NCBI GenBank assembly: GCA_949297765.1
Contig: CASFTV010000001.1
Coordinates: 310,001-374,000, forward strand
Direction of reading: 5' to 3'
From: an uncultured bacterium
Lineage (GTDB): Bacteria > Verrucomicrobiota > Lentisphaeria > Victivallales > UBA1829
Length of the DNA stretch: 64,000 nucleotides
Numbering within the stretch: the stretch's first letter is position 1; each line of letters begins with the position of its first letter. Shown piece after piece: positions 1 to 8,954 of this stretch. The translations under genes were made by a program, and so were the position numbers. The notes beneath the pieces were generated by a model. That model did not search any database. It was not told the origin of the DNA and saw only the letters and a program-made list of their open reading frames with translations.

Positions 1-9
1 CAGATTTTT

Positions 10-58
10 ACCCGGCCATTCTACTGGGAAAAGACCATTCATGGTCTTGATTCCGGGT
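10..58. repeat. nested inverted repeat in the pseudopilin leader
   Basis: An outer pair ACCCGG (10-15) / CCGGGT (53-58) encloses an inner perfect pair AAGACCAT (31-38) / ATGGTCTT (41-48). No T-run follows, so it is not a simple terminator. It lies 30 bases before the pseudopilin ribosome-binding site and may fold in the 5' leader. The region further upstream is outside the window. Confidence 0.5.
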
Positions 59-89
59 TCAACAATCATCTTCAAGGAGAGTCCGTCCC

Positions 90-866
90 ATGAAAAAACA
101 GTGTTTTTCCTTAATCGAGCTTCTGATCACCATTGCCGTCATTGCGATTCTGGTGGGAGTTCTTCTGCCCGCGCTCAATCATGCGAGACAGAAAGCGATT
201 GATCTTCACTGCATCAACAATCTGAAGCAGTTCGGGACCGCATTCATGACCTACCGGGCGGACAGTGATGACAAGATGCCGATGTGGAGTTCGGATCTTT
301 TTCCGACCTACATTCCGTCGGCGCAGGTGTATATGTGCAAGCGGGACCTGAATCCGAAGAACGTCTCCTATCCGTATGACAACTGGAGACTCAATGTTCC
401 GGGGCAGACCACCGGTTCGGACGGCAGCTCTTCGGACAAGTTTGTGGAGGCCTACGATTTTCCCCGGGCTGCGGAAAGCGGACGCAACATCGCCTCCGAC
501 GATCCCCGCACCGAACTCCGGATCAGCTATTTTTATGAGTTTGCCTATGTCAAGGCCTCCTGGGAACTTGCGGAAGACGCCGGGGAAGATGCAACCTGGT
601 GGGAGTTGAAATATTACCAGCTCCGGAGCATGGCGCCTGCGGGCATGGCAAACAAGGTCGACAGCTCCCAGACACAGCTTTTTCAGGACAACACCCTTCC
701 ATTCCGGAACCGGCAGTCCACGTTTCCGGTCCTCCGCTGCTTCTGGCATATGAAGGGGCTCACGCCGGAAAAGGACAACACGCCGGTCTACAATCTCTCC
801 TATGACGGCAATATTTTCTACAGCGGCCCGCCCGCGTGGGAAGTCAATTCGTGGACTCAGAAGTGA
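90..866 (+). CDS. type II secretion-like pseudopilin (prepilin N-terminal domain, H-X-DG type)
   Basis: A 258-residue protein that begins with a class III prepilin signal: a short basic leader MKKQC, then FSLIELLITIAVIAIL, with Glu at mature position 5 and a hydrophobic helix. The residue before the cut is Cys rather than the usual Gly. The rest is a globular secreted domain. Near the C-terminus a His (in FWHMKG) is followed by a DG (in SYDGNIF), which recalls the processing-associated H-X9-DG domain common in PVC bacteria, but here with about 18 residues between. A ribosome-binding site aaggag ends 10 bases before the ATG. It is followed after 5 bases by a glycosidase gene, so the two are probably one transcript. 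A role in an envelope or export structure for polysaccharide use is inferred from context. Confidence 0.85.
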   Translation: MKKQCFSLIELLITIAVIAILVGVLLPALNHARQKAIDLHCINNLKQFGTAFMTYRADSDDKMPMWSSDLFPTYIPSAQVYMCKRDLNPKNVSYPYDNWRLNVPGQTTGSDGSSSDKFVEAYDFPRAAESGRNIASDDPRTELRISYFYEFAYVKASWELAEDAGEDATWWELKYYQLRSMAPAGMANKVDSSQTQLFQDNTLPFRNRQSTFPVLRCFWHMKGLTPEKDNTPVYNLSYDGNIFYSGPPAWEVNSWTQK

Positions 867-871
867 GATCA

Positions 872-3298
872 ATGAAGATTTTTTCCGTTCTGCTTTTATC
901 CGTTCTGCTTTCGGGGCTTCTTCCTGCCGGAGAGCCGTTTCCCGGCGACTGGAAAGCGGAAGGCGGCGGGGGAGGGGAGACTCTGCGCATGGAGAATGAA
1001 AACGCTGTCATTGAGGCGGCCTTTCCCGGCGGAGTTCTTCTGTACAAGGAGCGTCTTCGTTTTCTGTTCGCTCCGGACCGGACGGCGTTTTCGGCGAAAG
1101 ATCTTTCCATCGAAGTGCGGGCAGACGGCATCACGGCGCCGCTGAAGGCATGGATTTTCCTGAAGGACAAGGACGGCGCATGGTTTCAGTCCGGAGAAGA
1201 GTTTTCGCTGAAACCGGGCAAATGGACTCGTCTTTCCGTGCGTCTGGACCTTTCCGGACACGAACTCTATCCGATGGGACATCATGCGGCGTGGAGCGGA
1301 TTTTTCGCTTCCCGGATTTTTGCCGCCGGTCTTTCCCTCTACAGCGACCGGAAGGAGAAGGCGGTCATCACCATGCGCTCGCCGGTTTTCGAGGGGAAAC
1401 GGGAGTCTGTTTCCGAAGTCCGGCCGGTGGAGTGGGATCTTCCGGAACGGGGCGTCAAAAACGAGCGTCTGATCTCCCGCTTTCATTTGAACCGGGAGTA
1501 TTTCAATCCTTTCGACCCCGATGAAATTGCCGTGGATTTCGAGGTGACTGCGCCTTCCGCCCCGGATACGATTCGAAGCTGGCCTGCGTTCTATTCGTTT
1601 GAGTGTCTCCGCGATTTCCATTTCACGACGGAGCAGGTCCGGCTTCAGGGACTTCCTTTCTGGGAGTTCCGCTATATGCCGAAGGAAAAAGGAGAACACC
1701 GAATCCGGCTGCGGATTACGGATTCCAGTGACCCGGATCATACAACGACCTTCTTTTCCGACTGGAAAACCGTCCGGGTCGAAGACTCCGCCAATCCGGG
1801 ATTCATCCGGGTGTGCAGAACCAATCCGGTCTACTTTGAATATGAAAACGGCGATTTCTTTTTCCCGGTCGGCATCAACATTCATTCCAACACCGACCAA
1901 CGGAGCGAACGGGCCTTCCGGTTCCCCCATCTTCCCGACCGCGGCAATGCGGATTATGAAGAGTACATTCTCCGCTGTTCGGAAAACGGCGTCAATCTGA
2001 TTGAGGTCTGGATGGCCTCCTGGACCTATGCCATCGAATGGAGTTCTTCCCGGAACGGCTTTTACGGCCTCGGACACTACAACATGCAGACCGCCTGGAA
2101 ACTGGACCAGCTGCTGGATTTTGCCCGCAAGCACAACGTCAAGCTCAATCTTGTGCTGGACAACCACGGAAAAGTCGCCGACATCTGCGATCCGGAATGG
2201 TATGATTCCCCCTACAACGCAAAAGGGATTTTTGCAAAAGCCAACAACGGATTTCTCTCCTCCGCCGAGGAGTTCTGGAGCAATCCCTGTGCGATCGCGC
2301 AGGCCCGGAAACGCAATCGCTACATTGCGGCCCGCTGGGGAGCGGATCCCGCAATTTTCGCAATGGAGCTCTGGAGCGAGGTCGATCTTGTCGCCAACGC
2401 CTGGAAAGCAAGAAGCAATATGATTAAATGGCACAAAATGACAGCAAACGACATCAAACGGGAGACGCAGGCACCTTTTCTTACCGCCACCCATATCTGC
2501 GGGGAGATCGGAAATCTGATGGGATGGAAGGATCTGGCCATTGATCCTCCGGAACTGACGCACGTCTGCTGTGACGCCTATCGGAGCGCGCTTATTCCGA
2601 TTGTCAACCAGATGCAGAATCATCAGGAGCGGATCACCCAGGTTCTCAAGCCGGTCCTGATCACGGAATATGGCGGAACGAATGCTGCGGGAGGATGGTC
2701 TCAGCTCAAATCGGATATTCACGGAGGGATCTGGGCGGCGCTGTTCACCCGTCATGCGGGAACGCCGCTTCTCTGGTGGCATGATTTCATCCACATCAAC
2801 AATGAATACGCTCATTTCAAAGGATTCAGCACCTATCTGAAAGGAATGGATCTGACAAAAGGGAAGGTGGAGTACGGCAGAATCTCCGTCTCTTCCCGGG
2901 ATACGGTGTATCCGCAGCCGTTTATCACGCAGATCCGGAAAAGTCTGCCGAAACGGATCCGTGCTCTGGCGTTTCCCCGCTACGGTCTTTCCGGATTATG
3001 GCTCAAACAGGAGAATCGTTTGCTGTACGGGTGGGTATATCATGTTTCCGAGCTCAAAAATTACCGCACGGAGCAATCGGAGGTTCCGCTCTCCCGGAGG
3101 ATTGTGCTGTATCCGGATACGCAGCTGGCGAAGGGACGGTATCTGGTCCGCTGGTTTGACACGATGAGCGGAGAATGTGTATCGTCGTCGCTGCTGGACT
3201 TCACAAACGGCGGAAAACTCTGGATCAAGGCGCCGGACATCCGTCTGGATCTGGCGTTCAAAGTGATTCCAATAGGAGCGGGGGAGGGCGGACGATGA
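872..3298 (+). CDS. secreted GH5-like glycoside hydrolase (DUF5060-like N-terminus)
   Basis: 808 residues with a Sec signal peptide (MKIFSVLLLSVLLSGLLPAG). I chose the ATG at 872 over the in-frame one at 836 because only 872 places the signal peptide at the N-terminus and it avoids overlap with the pseudopilin. The first 200 residues look like a beta-sandwich. Then come a DUF5060-like segment and a TIM-barrel with clan A features: FFPVGINIH, an aromatic-rich barrel core, Glu503 in MELWSEVD as likely acid/base, and Glu599 in LITEYGG as likely nucleophile. It is probably an endo- or exo-acting polysaccharidase outside the cytoplasm. The substrate cannot be read from sequence. It overlaps the next gene by ATGA, so translation is probably coupled. 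Confidence 0.8.
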   Translation: MKIFSVLLLSVLLSGLLPAGEPFPGDWKAEGGGGGETLRMENENAVIEAAFPGGVLLYKERLRFLFAPDRTAFSAKDLSIEVRADGITAPLKAWIFLKDKDGAWFQSGEEFSLKPGKWTRLSVRLDLSGHELYPMGHHAAWSGFFASRIFAAGLSLYSDRKEKAVITMRSPVFEGKRESVSEVRPVEWDLPERGVKNERLISRFHLNREYFNPFDPDEIAVDFEVTAPSAPDTIRSWPAFYSFECLRDFHFTTEQVRLQGLPFWEFRYMPKEKGEHRIRLRITDSSDPDHTTTFFSDWKTVRVEDSANPGFIRVCRTNPVYFEYENGDFFFPVGINIHSNTDQRSERAFRFPHLPDRGNADYEEYILRCSENGVNLIEVWMASWTYAIEWSSSRNGFYGLGHYNMQTAWKLDQLLDFARKHNVKLNLVLDNHGKVADICDPEWYDSPYNAKGIFAKANNGFLSSAEEFWSNPCAIAQARKRNRYIAARWGADPAIFAMELWSEVDLVANAWKARSNMIKWHKMTANDIKRETQAPFLTATHICGEIGNLMGWKDLAIDPPELTHVCCDAYRSALIPIVNQMQNHQERITQVLKPVLITEYGGTNAAGGWSQLKSDIHGGIWAALFTRHAGTPLLWWHDFIHINNEYAHFKGFSTYLKGMDLTKGKVEYGRISVSSRDTVYPQPFITQIRKSLPKRIRALAFPRYGLSGLWLKQENRLLYGWVYHVSELKNYRTEQSEVPLSRRIVLYPDTQLAKGRYLVRWFDTMSGECVSSSLLDFTNGGKLWIKAPDIRLDLAFKVIPIGAGEGGR

Positions 3299-5679
3299 AA
3301 CGGTTTCTTCTCCTTTGCCTGTTCCTGATTCTAAGCCGTGCAGAGGCGCTCGACTGGCACGATCCGGAAGCACCGTTCCGTCTGCAAATCGACCACGACG
3401 TCACGGGAGAATGCGGATATCTCGACTTCAAGAAGATCTGTCTTCCGAAGACTCTGGAAAACGGGGTCCGCGTATTCACGGCGGACGGGAAAACGGTATC
3501 CATTCACCAGTACGACCACGATCATCTGCTTCTGCCCGCCGCAGCCGGAAAAGTCACCTATTATCTTTATTACGGTTACGCGACGCCCCGTCCGTTCCAG
3601 CGCTGGAATTCCCGGATCACCCCCGTTCCGGAAAATTACCGTCTGCGCCAGCAGGATGTGAGCCGCCGCTATCCGAACTCGCCCGATGACGCAGGATCCA
3701 TCGAAAATCTGAAGCAGAATTCGCCGTTCATCCGGAACCGGCGGCAGCTGTGGAGACGGGTCGGCGAATTTTTCGTTGCCCGGACCGACTATCTGGAACG
3801 GCTTCATCTGGCGCTGGTCCGGAAGACGCCGCCGGAACAGGTGGCCTGTGCGGAATACCATTTTGCACAGACCCGTCTTCAAAATCAGGTCCGCACCATC
3901 CGGGATGTGGCGACGGAAACGCTGGAGTCGGTCTTTTTCTCTCATTTCCGGAACCGGCGGAGAGGCAGCGACGTCTCCCGGATCTTCTTCACGCAGAGGC
4001 CGTTCGATACCGACCGGAATTTCGTTGCCTGTTTTTCCGGCCGTTTAGCCGTGGAGGAACCCGGAGAATATGAATTCCGTCTGAATACCAATTCCACCCG
4101 GATTCTGCGTCTGAACGGGAAAACCCTTCTGCGGAGATTCGGCGAATTCCAGAATCCGAATTCCTATGCGATCGGCTCTTCGGATCTTCTGACACTTCCG
4201 CTTTCCCGCGGCTCCCATTTTCTGGAATTTCTCTACTACAAGGGACCGATCGCGAACTGGGCAGCGCTTTCCTGGAGAAAAAAAGGGGAGGGGACGTTCC
4301 ATCTGCTGACCGAGGACGATTTTGCCCCGGCGATTCCGCTGTTTCCCGCCCGTTCGGAAACCCGGGAGGGAAAACGCTGTCCCATCGTGCTGCGCGACGA
4401 CTCGCTTTCGCTCTTCACCGACAAGCATCATGCCTATTCCCTCGATCATTACCGGGTTCTGAATGCGGAATACTCCTGGCACTGGGAACTGGATGCCCGG
4501 CACTATCCTGCGCAAGTATCGGTGTTTGCCCTCCGGGATCCGGAGACTCCGGTTCTGAAACTGGTCCCGGAAGACCCGGACTATCTTCCGCTGGAAATCA
4601 TCCGGAAGCCGCGGACCGGAATCAAAGTGCCGCTCCGTCCGGATCTCTCCCTGCGTCTCTGGGCACCTCATTTTCTTTATGACGACGAGTATGGATCGGT
4701 CACTCTGGAGATCAATTCGGGGCTTCCCGCGGCGTATACGGCGCTGTTTTCCGTCAACTCCGAAATGAATCCGGTCTTTCCATCCGGGGAGGAGTATCTT
4801 CCGATTTCCGCGATTCCCATGGAGCATGAGGACCGGTATGCGAAAAACCGAATCATCAAACGAACCTATCCGCTGGATGCGCGAATGATTCAGCAGGATT
4901 TTTCCACGGAATTCCGTCTGGTGCTTCCGGGGCTTCAGGCGGATTCGCAGTCGCTGCGGATTCTTCCGGCGTCCGCGCTTCCGGAAGGATTCCGAACCTC
5001 TCCCGACGGACTTCTCGACAGGGAAGGGCGCCGTCTGCTTCCGATCCTTCACCGGGCCTCCCTTCACGAAATTCGAGCCTGGGAACTGCCGAGAAAACTG
5101 GGCGCGGAGTGGAAACGCCACCAGAAGGTCCTTGTCATCGCCGAGGATTACCCCGCGCTGAAGGAAAAACTGGCCGCCGGACTGGCACGATACGGAATTG
5201 AACTGGTCTTTCTGCCCTGGAGCCGGAGTTCTCTTCCCTCGGGCAGCGCCGTAATGGAAACGCTGCCCGCCGCATGGAGCCGGATCGCCGCCTCCGGAGC
5301 GGACGGAGCAATCCTGATTCCGCCGGAATCCGGACGGCATGGAATTCTCGGATTCCGCGAGGAGATGAATATGATATCACTGCTTCTGGAACATCTCTCG
5401 TACACGGCGTCAATCCGCACGATCGTCCTTTCGACGCCGCTCCCGCCATCCCCCCGGATCTATCGCGAACTGGAGGAAAAAGAGAAGCAGCTCCACGAAT
5501 CCCTGCGCAAACTCCGGCGGGAAAGGGGAATCTCCTTCCTTGAGCTGAATGCCATTCTGCGGAAGAATCCGTTCTGGACAGACGAGGCATACCGGAAGAA
5601 CGGCGAAGAGATCGCATTTCCCGATTCTCTGGCGGCCGCCGCGGCCTCCCTGATCGAAGCGGAATTTGAAAGAAAATGA
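3295..5679 (+). CDS. secreted PA14-like domain protein with a degenerate SGNH-like C-terminus
   Basis: 794 residues starting at the ATG that overlaps the preceding stop (ATGA). MKRFLLLCLFLILSRAEA is a signal peptide. The first 90 residues resemble small beta-sandwich modules that end in a YYLYYGYA element (DUF2341-like). Around residues 210-330 a PA14-like lectin fold can be seen: a CFSGRLAVEEPGEYEF strand, LRLNGKTLL, and LSRGSHFLEFLYYKG. The last 200 residues have the alternating strand/helix pattern of SGNH esterases (KVLVIAEDY, GADGAILIPP, IRTIVLSTPLPP, FLELNAIL). However, neither a GDS serine block nor a final DxxH is present, so this part may be a non-catalytic or highly diverged hydrolase. 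It probably acts with the upstream glycosidase on extracellular glycans. Confidence 0.6.
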   Translation: MKRFLLLCLFLILSRAEALDWHDPEAPFRLQIDHDVTGECGYLDFKKICLPKTLENGVRVFTADGKTVSIHQYDHDHLLLPAAAGKVTYYLYYGYATPRPFQRWNSRITPVPENYRLRQQDVSRRYPNSPDDAGSIENLKQNSPFIRNRRQLWRRVGEFFVARTDYLERLHLALVRKTPPEQVACAEYHFAQTRLQNQVRTIRDVATETLESVFFSHFRNRRRGSDVSRIFFTQRPFDTDRNFVACFSGRLAVEEPGEYEFRLNTNSTRILRLNGKTLLRRFGEFQNPNSYAIGSSDLLTLPLSRGSHFLEFLYYKGPIANWAALSWRKKGEGTFHLLTEDDFAPAIPLFPARSETREGKRCPIVLRDDSLSLFTDKHHAYSLDHYRVLNAEYSWHWELDARHYPAQVSVFALRDPETPVLKLVPEDPDYLPLEIIRKPRTGIKVPLRPDLSLRLWAPHFLYDDEYGSVTLEINSGLPAAYTALFSVNSEMNPVFPSGEEYLPISAIPMEHEDRYAKNRIIKRTYPLDARMIQQDFSTEFRLVLPGLQADSQSLRILPASALPEGFRTSPDGLLDREGRRLLPILHRASLHEIRAWELPRKLGAEWKRHQKVLVIAEDYPALKEKLAAGLARYGIELVFLPWSRSSLPSGSAVMETLPAAWSRIAASGADGAILIPPESGRHGILGFREEMNMISLLLEHLSYTASIRTIVLSTPLPPSPRIYRELEEKEKQLHESLRKLRRERGISFLELNAILRKNPFWTDEAYRKNGEEIAFPDSLAAAAASLIEAEFERK

Positions 5680-5688
5680 ATGAAGCGA

Positions 5689-5717
5689 CTGGAAAAGCGG
5701 TAAATTTCATCTATATT
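5689..5717 (+). promoter_or_regulatory. sigma70-like promoter of glnS
   Basis: CTGGAA (5689-5694), 17-base spacer, TATATT (5712-5717). It starts just after the stop of the secreted PA14 gene and about 40 bases before the glnS ATG. The same hexamer pair and spacing recur before carB. Confidence 0.6.
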
Positions 5718-5755
5718 ACACTCGTCAACGATAAGTTTAAGGAGTTTGCCGCACC

Positions 5756-7441
5756 ATGGACGCAACAACGGAAAGTTCTGCCAATTTCATTACCGAGATC
5801 ATTGATGAGGATCTGAGAACCGGGAAAAACGGTGGAAAGGTTGTTACCCGTTTTCCGCCGGAACCGAACGGATATCTTCACATCGGTCATGCAAAGTCGA
5901 TCTGCCTGAATTTCGGCCTGGCAAAGCAGTACGGCGGCCAGTGCAATATGCGTCTGGATGACACGAACCCGACCAAGGAGGATACGGAATATGTCGAATC
6001 CATCCTGGAGGACGTGCGCTGGCTCGGATGGGACTGGGGCAAAAACCTGTTTTACGCATCCGATTATTTCGACCGTCTGTATGCGTATGCAGTTGAACTC
6101 ATCAAGCGCGGAAAGGCGTACGTCTGCAACCTCAGCGACGAGGAGTTCAAGGCGTACAAGGGAACCCTGACCGAACCCGGCAGACCCAGTCCGAACCGCG
6201 ACCGCTCCGTGGAGGAGAATCTCGCGCTGTTCGAACGGATGAAAAACGGAGAATTCCCGGACGGCGCTTATGTGCTCCGGGCGAAGATTGACATGGCCTC
6301 GCCGAATATGCATATGCGCGATCCCGCAATCTACCGGATCCGCCATGCGGTTCATCACCGGACGGGAAACAAATGGTGCATTTATCCGCTCTACGATTTC
6401 GCCCACTGCCTTTCCGATGCGATCGAGGGAATCACAAACTCGATCTGCACGCTGGAATTTGAAATTCACCGTCCGCTTTACGACTGGATTCTGAATGCGC
6501 TTGAAACACCGTCTCATCCGCAGCAGACGGAATTTGCCCGTCTCAATTTGACCTATACGGTGATGAGCAAGCGCAAGCTCCTCGAGCTCGTCAAAGAGGG
6601 GAGGGTGGCTGGATGGGATGATCCCCGGATGCCGACGATCTGCGCCTACCGCCGCCGCGGTGTCCCGCCGGCGGCCATCCGCAATTTCTGCGAAAAGGTC
6701 GGCGTGACAAAATTCAACAGTCTGACCGATGTGGCTCTTCTGGATTACTGCATCCGGGAGGAGCTGAACAAAACCGCAAACCGGTTCATGGCGGTTCTGA
6801 ATCCCCTGAAGCTGATTATCGACAATTATCCGGAGGATCTTGTGGAGGAGATGGACGCCATCAACAATCCGGAAGATCCCGAAGCGGGAACTCGCAAAGT
6901 TCCGTTCTCGAAAGAACTCTGGATTGAGGCGGCGGACTTTATGGAAGTTCCGGTCCGCCAGTTCCATCGGCTTGCTCCGGGAGCGGAAGTGCGTCTTCGC
7001 TACGCATATCTTGTGAAATGCGTTTCCGTTGACAAGGATGCGGATGGAAACGTTGTTGCGCTTCACTGCACCTATGATCCGGCAAGCAGGGGAGGGAATG
7101 CCCCGGACGGCCGCAAGGTCAAAGGGACCATTCACTGGCTTTCCGCAAAAACCGCGCGGAAGGCGAAAGCCCGTCTTTACGACCGACTGTTCACGATTGA
7201 GAATGTCGGGGAGATCCCGGACGATGAGGATTACAGAAATTACCTCAATTCCGAATCCCTGAAGGAAGTGGACTGTCTGATTGAACCGGCTCTTGCCCAT
7301 GCGCAGCCGGGAGTTGCTGTCCAGTTTGAGCGGACCGGTTATTTCTGTCCGGACATCAAGGATTCGACGCCGGAGCTTCCGGTCTTCAACCGGACTGTGC
7401 CGCTGAAGGATTCCTGGCAGAAAAAAGTCGCACAACAGTAA
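5756..7441 (+). CDS. glnS: glutaminyl-tRNA synthetase
   Basis: 561 residues, the usual length for bacterial GlnRS. It is a class I aminoacyl-tRNA synthetase that charges tRNA-Gln in the cytoplasm. The HIGH signature is [10 protein letters not shown] near residues 39-48 and follows FPPEPN, which is the GlnRS form. LRLDDTNP and VRWLGWDWG are class markers, and the KMSKS counterpart is VMSKRKL near residue 268. The C-terminal half carries the two beta-barrels of the anticodon-binding domain, ending around [10 protein letters not shown]. Having GlnRS suggests that Gln-tRNA is made directly here. A ribosome-binding site aaggag lies just before the ATG. Confidence 0.97.
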   Translation: MDATTESSANFITEIIDEDLRTGKNGGKVVTRFPPEPNGYLHIGHAKSICLNFGLAKQYGGQCNMRLDDTNPTKEDTEYVESILEDVRWLGWDWGKNLFYASDYFDRLYAYAVELIKRGKAYVCNLSDEEFKAYKGTLTEPGRPSPNRDRSVEENLALFERMKNGEFPDGAYVLRAKIDMASPNMHMRDPAIYRIRHAVHHRTGNKWCIYPLYDFAHCLSDAIEGITNSICTLEFEIHRPLYDWILNALETPSHPQQTEFARLNLTYTVMSKRKLLELVKEGRVAGWDDPRMPTICAYRRRGVPPAAIRNFCEKVGVTKFNSLTDVALLDYCIREELNKTANRFMAVLNPLKLIIDNYPEDLVEEMDAINNPEDPEAGTRKVPFSKELWIEAADFMEVPVRQFHRLAPGAEVRLRYAYLVKCVSVDKDADGNVVALHCTYDPASRGGNAPDGRKVKGTIHWLSAKTARKAKARLYDRLFTIENVGEIPDDEDYRNYLNSESLKEVDCLIEPALAHAQPGVAVQFERTGYFCPDIKDSTPELPVFNRTVPLKDSWQKKVAQQ

Positions 7442-7449
7442 AAAATCGA

Positions 7450-7483
7450 AACTCTTCTCTCCGGAAACGGAGGGAGAGTTTTT
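7450..7483 (+). terminator. rho-independent terminator after glnS
   Basis: A stem of AACTCT-CTCTCCG against CGGAG-GAGAGTT around a GAAA-type loop is followed by TTTTT. It starts 9 bases after the glnS stop. Confidence 0.8.
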
Positions 7484-7520
7484 CAGAGACACCATATTCA
7501 GAAGAGGGAAGGGGAGTCCC

Positions 7521-8150
7521 ATGCCGGAAGAAAATTATACCGCACCGACGATCCTGGTAGAGACGGTCGGCGTCTTTGAGACGAACTGCTATTATGTTTT
7601 TCCCCGGGAAAACGGCCCGCTGTTCATCATTGATCCGGGCGGAGAGGCGGAGAAGCTGTACGCGAACATCACCCGCTTCCAGCCATCGGAATATGTCATT
7701 CTGCTGACTCATGCTCATGTGGATCACATCAGTGCGGCAGGAGAACTTGCAGAAAAACTGAAATTAAAAGGAATCTATGTTCCGCCGGAGGATCTTCCGC
7801 TTTACGAGAGCAAAGAGAACGCCCTTCTCCCGTTTCTGCCGCCGGCAAAGAATCTTCCGCCCGCCATCTGGCCGCCGAAATCCATGGATTTCACCATTCT
7901 CCCGACTCCAGGCCATACAAGGGGAGGGGTCTGCTATTATTTCAGCGAACTGAACGCCATTTTTACGGGCGACACTCTCTTCAGCGGATCCATCGGACGG
8001 ACCGACCTCCCCGGTGGAAATTTTGATGATATTATGACTTCCATCCGGGAGAAACTTCTTGTCCTTCCCGAAAAACTCCGTGTTTTCCCCGGTCATGGAG
8101 AAGAAACCACCATCGGGATTGAGAAGACCTTCAATCCTTATTTGAAATAA
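7521..8150 (+). CDS. MBL-fold metallo-hydrolase (glyoxalase II-like)
   Basis: 209 residues, a compact single-domain metallo-beta-lactamase fold. The metal motif THAHVDHIS sits at residues 62-70. Further ligands are His in PTPGHTRGG, Asp in FTGDTLFSGSIGRTDL and His in FPGHGEETT. That set matches the small hydroxyacylglutathione-hydrolase-like or YcbL group, which hydrolyses thioesters with two bound metal ions. It is probably cytoplasmic because no signal peptide is seen. The true substrate is unknown. A start with gaagggga lies just before ATG 7521, and a strong terminator follows the stop. Confidence 0.88.
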   Translation: MPEENYTAPTILVETVGVFETNCYYVFPRENGPLFIIDPGGEAEKLYANITRFQPSEYVILLTHAHVDHISAAGELAEKLKLKGIYVPPEDLPLYESKENALLPFLPPAKNLPPAIWPPKSMDFTILPTPGHTRGGVCYYFSELNAIFTGDTLFSGSIGRTDLPGGNFDDIMTSIREKLLVLPEKLRVFPGHGEETTIGIEKTFNPYLK

Positions 8151-8174
8151 CCGCCGTTTCTTTCCCGCCGCCTT

Positions 8175-8221
8175 ACGGACGATTGTTCCGGCTCTGATTG
8201 CCGGCATTCGTCCGTTTTTTT
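8175..8221 (+). terminator. rho-independent terminator after the MBL hydrolase
   Basis: ACGGACGA (8175-8182) pairs with TCGTCCGT (8208-8215). An inner pair CCGGC/GCCGG lies within, and a run of seven T follows directly. Confidence 0.85.
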
Positions 8222-8954
8222 GTGATCCGTCCCCCTTTCCCGGAAATGAATCGCTTCCGGAAGCAGACGCTTTTTCTGTCGGTTGACAAAGCAAGGATCA
8301 GTATCAACAAAGATGTGGATTCATCGACAAATCTGTCAACATTTTATAAACAAACCATAGATAGAAAGTCATAACATATTTATCATCAATATAAAACAGA
8401 AGAACCCCTCCCCCTTTGACGGGAATATACGACTTAACATAATGTATATTATGCGACGTTATAAATTCATCATTTTCCCCCTCTCTGAAATGCGATGGAG
8501 GAGCTTGAAGGGATTCTGATGGATGAATGCGGAGCAGATGAAAGATGATGCGGATGATCCCTTCTTCCCCCATGACAAATATTCCAGACCGGAAAGTTCA
8601 TTTTTACTCTTTCGTTTGTCAACGTCCCTTTTTGTCTGCCGCTAAAAACGAGAGAAAAGGAAGATTTTCTTCATAAAAAATACATTCATAATAATCAAAA
8701 CGGAATCAAAATACGAAATTTTCAAGGGAAGGGTTCTGTTTCCATACAAAAGATGAAGCGGCTGTCTTGAAACGTTTTTTTCGCCGACATCGTCCGTTTT
8801 CGGAGAAATAAAAATTTATGTCGTTTTATACTGTTTCCTGTTGTTTGCTGCCGAAACCAGAAGAAAGAAGAGGAAAAAAGCAGAAGACAGATTGAAACTC
8901 GGAAGAAATTATGCTAGTGTACCAGCCGCCCAAACAATCAGGATACGCGACGCC
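8222..8954. other. long AT-rich noncoding stretch before the IclR gene
   Basis: About 730 bases without a credible gene. The 89-codon minus-strand frame at 8304-8573 has no ribosome-binding site and an unconvincing composition. Visible structure: GTTGACAAA at 8282-8290, TGTCAAC at 8334-8340 and TTTGTCAAC at 8615-8623, which is the exact reverse complement of the first. A candidate promoter for the IclR gene is near the right end. It may hold regulatory sites or an unrecognised small RNA. Confidence 0.5.
8892..8920 (+). promoter_or_regulatory. candidate promoter of the IclR regulator
   Basis: TTGAAA (8892-8897), 17-base spacer, TAGTGT (8915-8920) with an extended TG before it. The -35 and spacing match other promoters in the window, but the -10 is weak. 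Confidence 0.4.

Noticed and set aside
8304-8573. 89-codon minus-strand frame in the AT-rich gap
   Set aside because: No ribosome-binding site, no family features and residue use unlike neighbouring genes.
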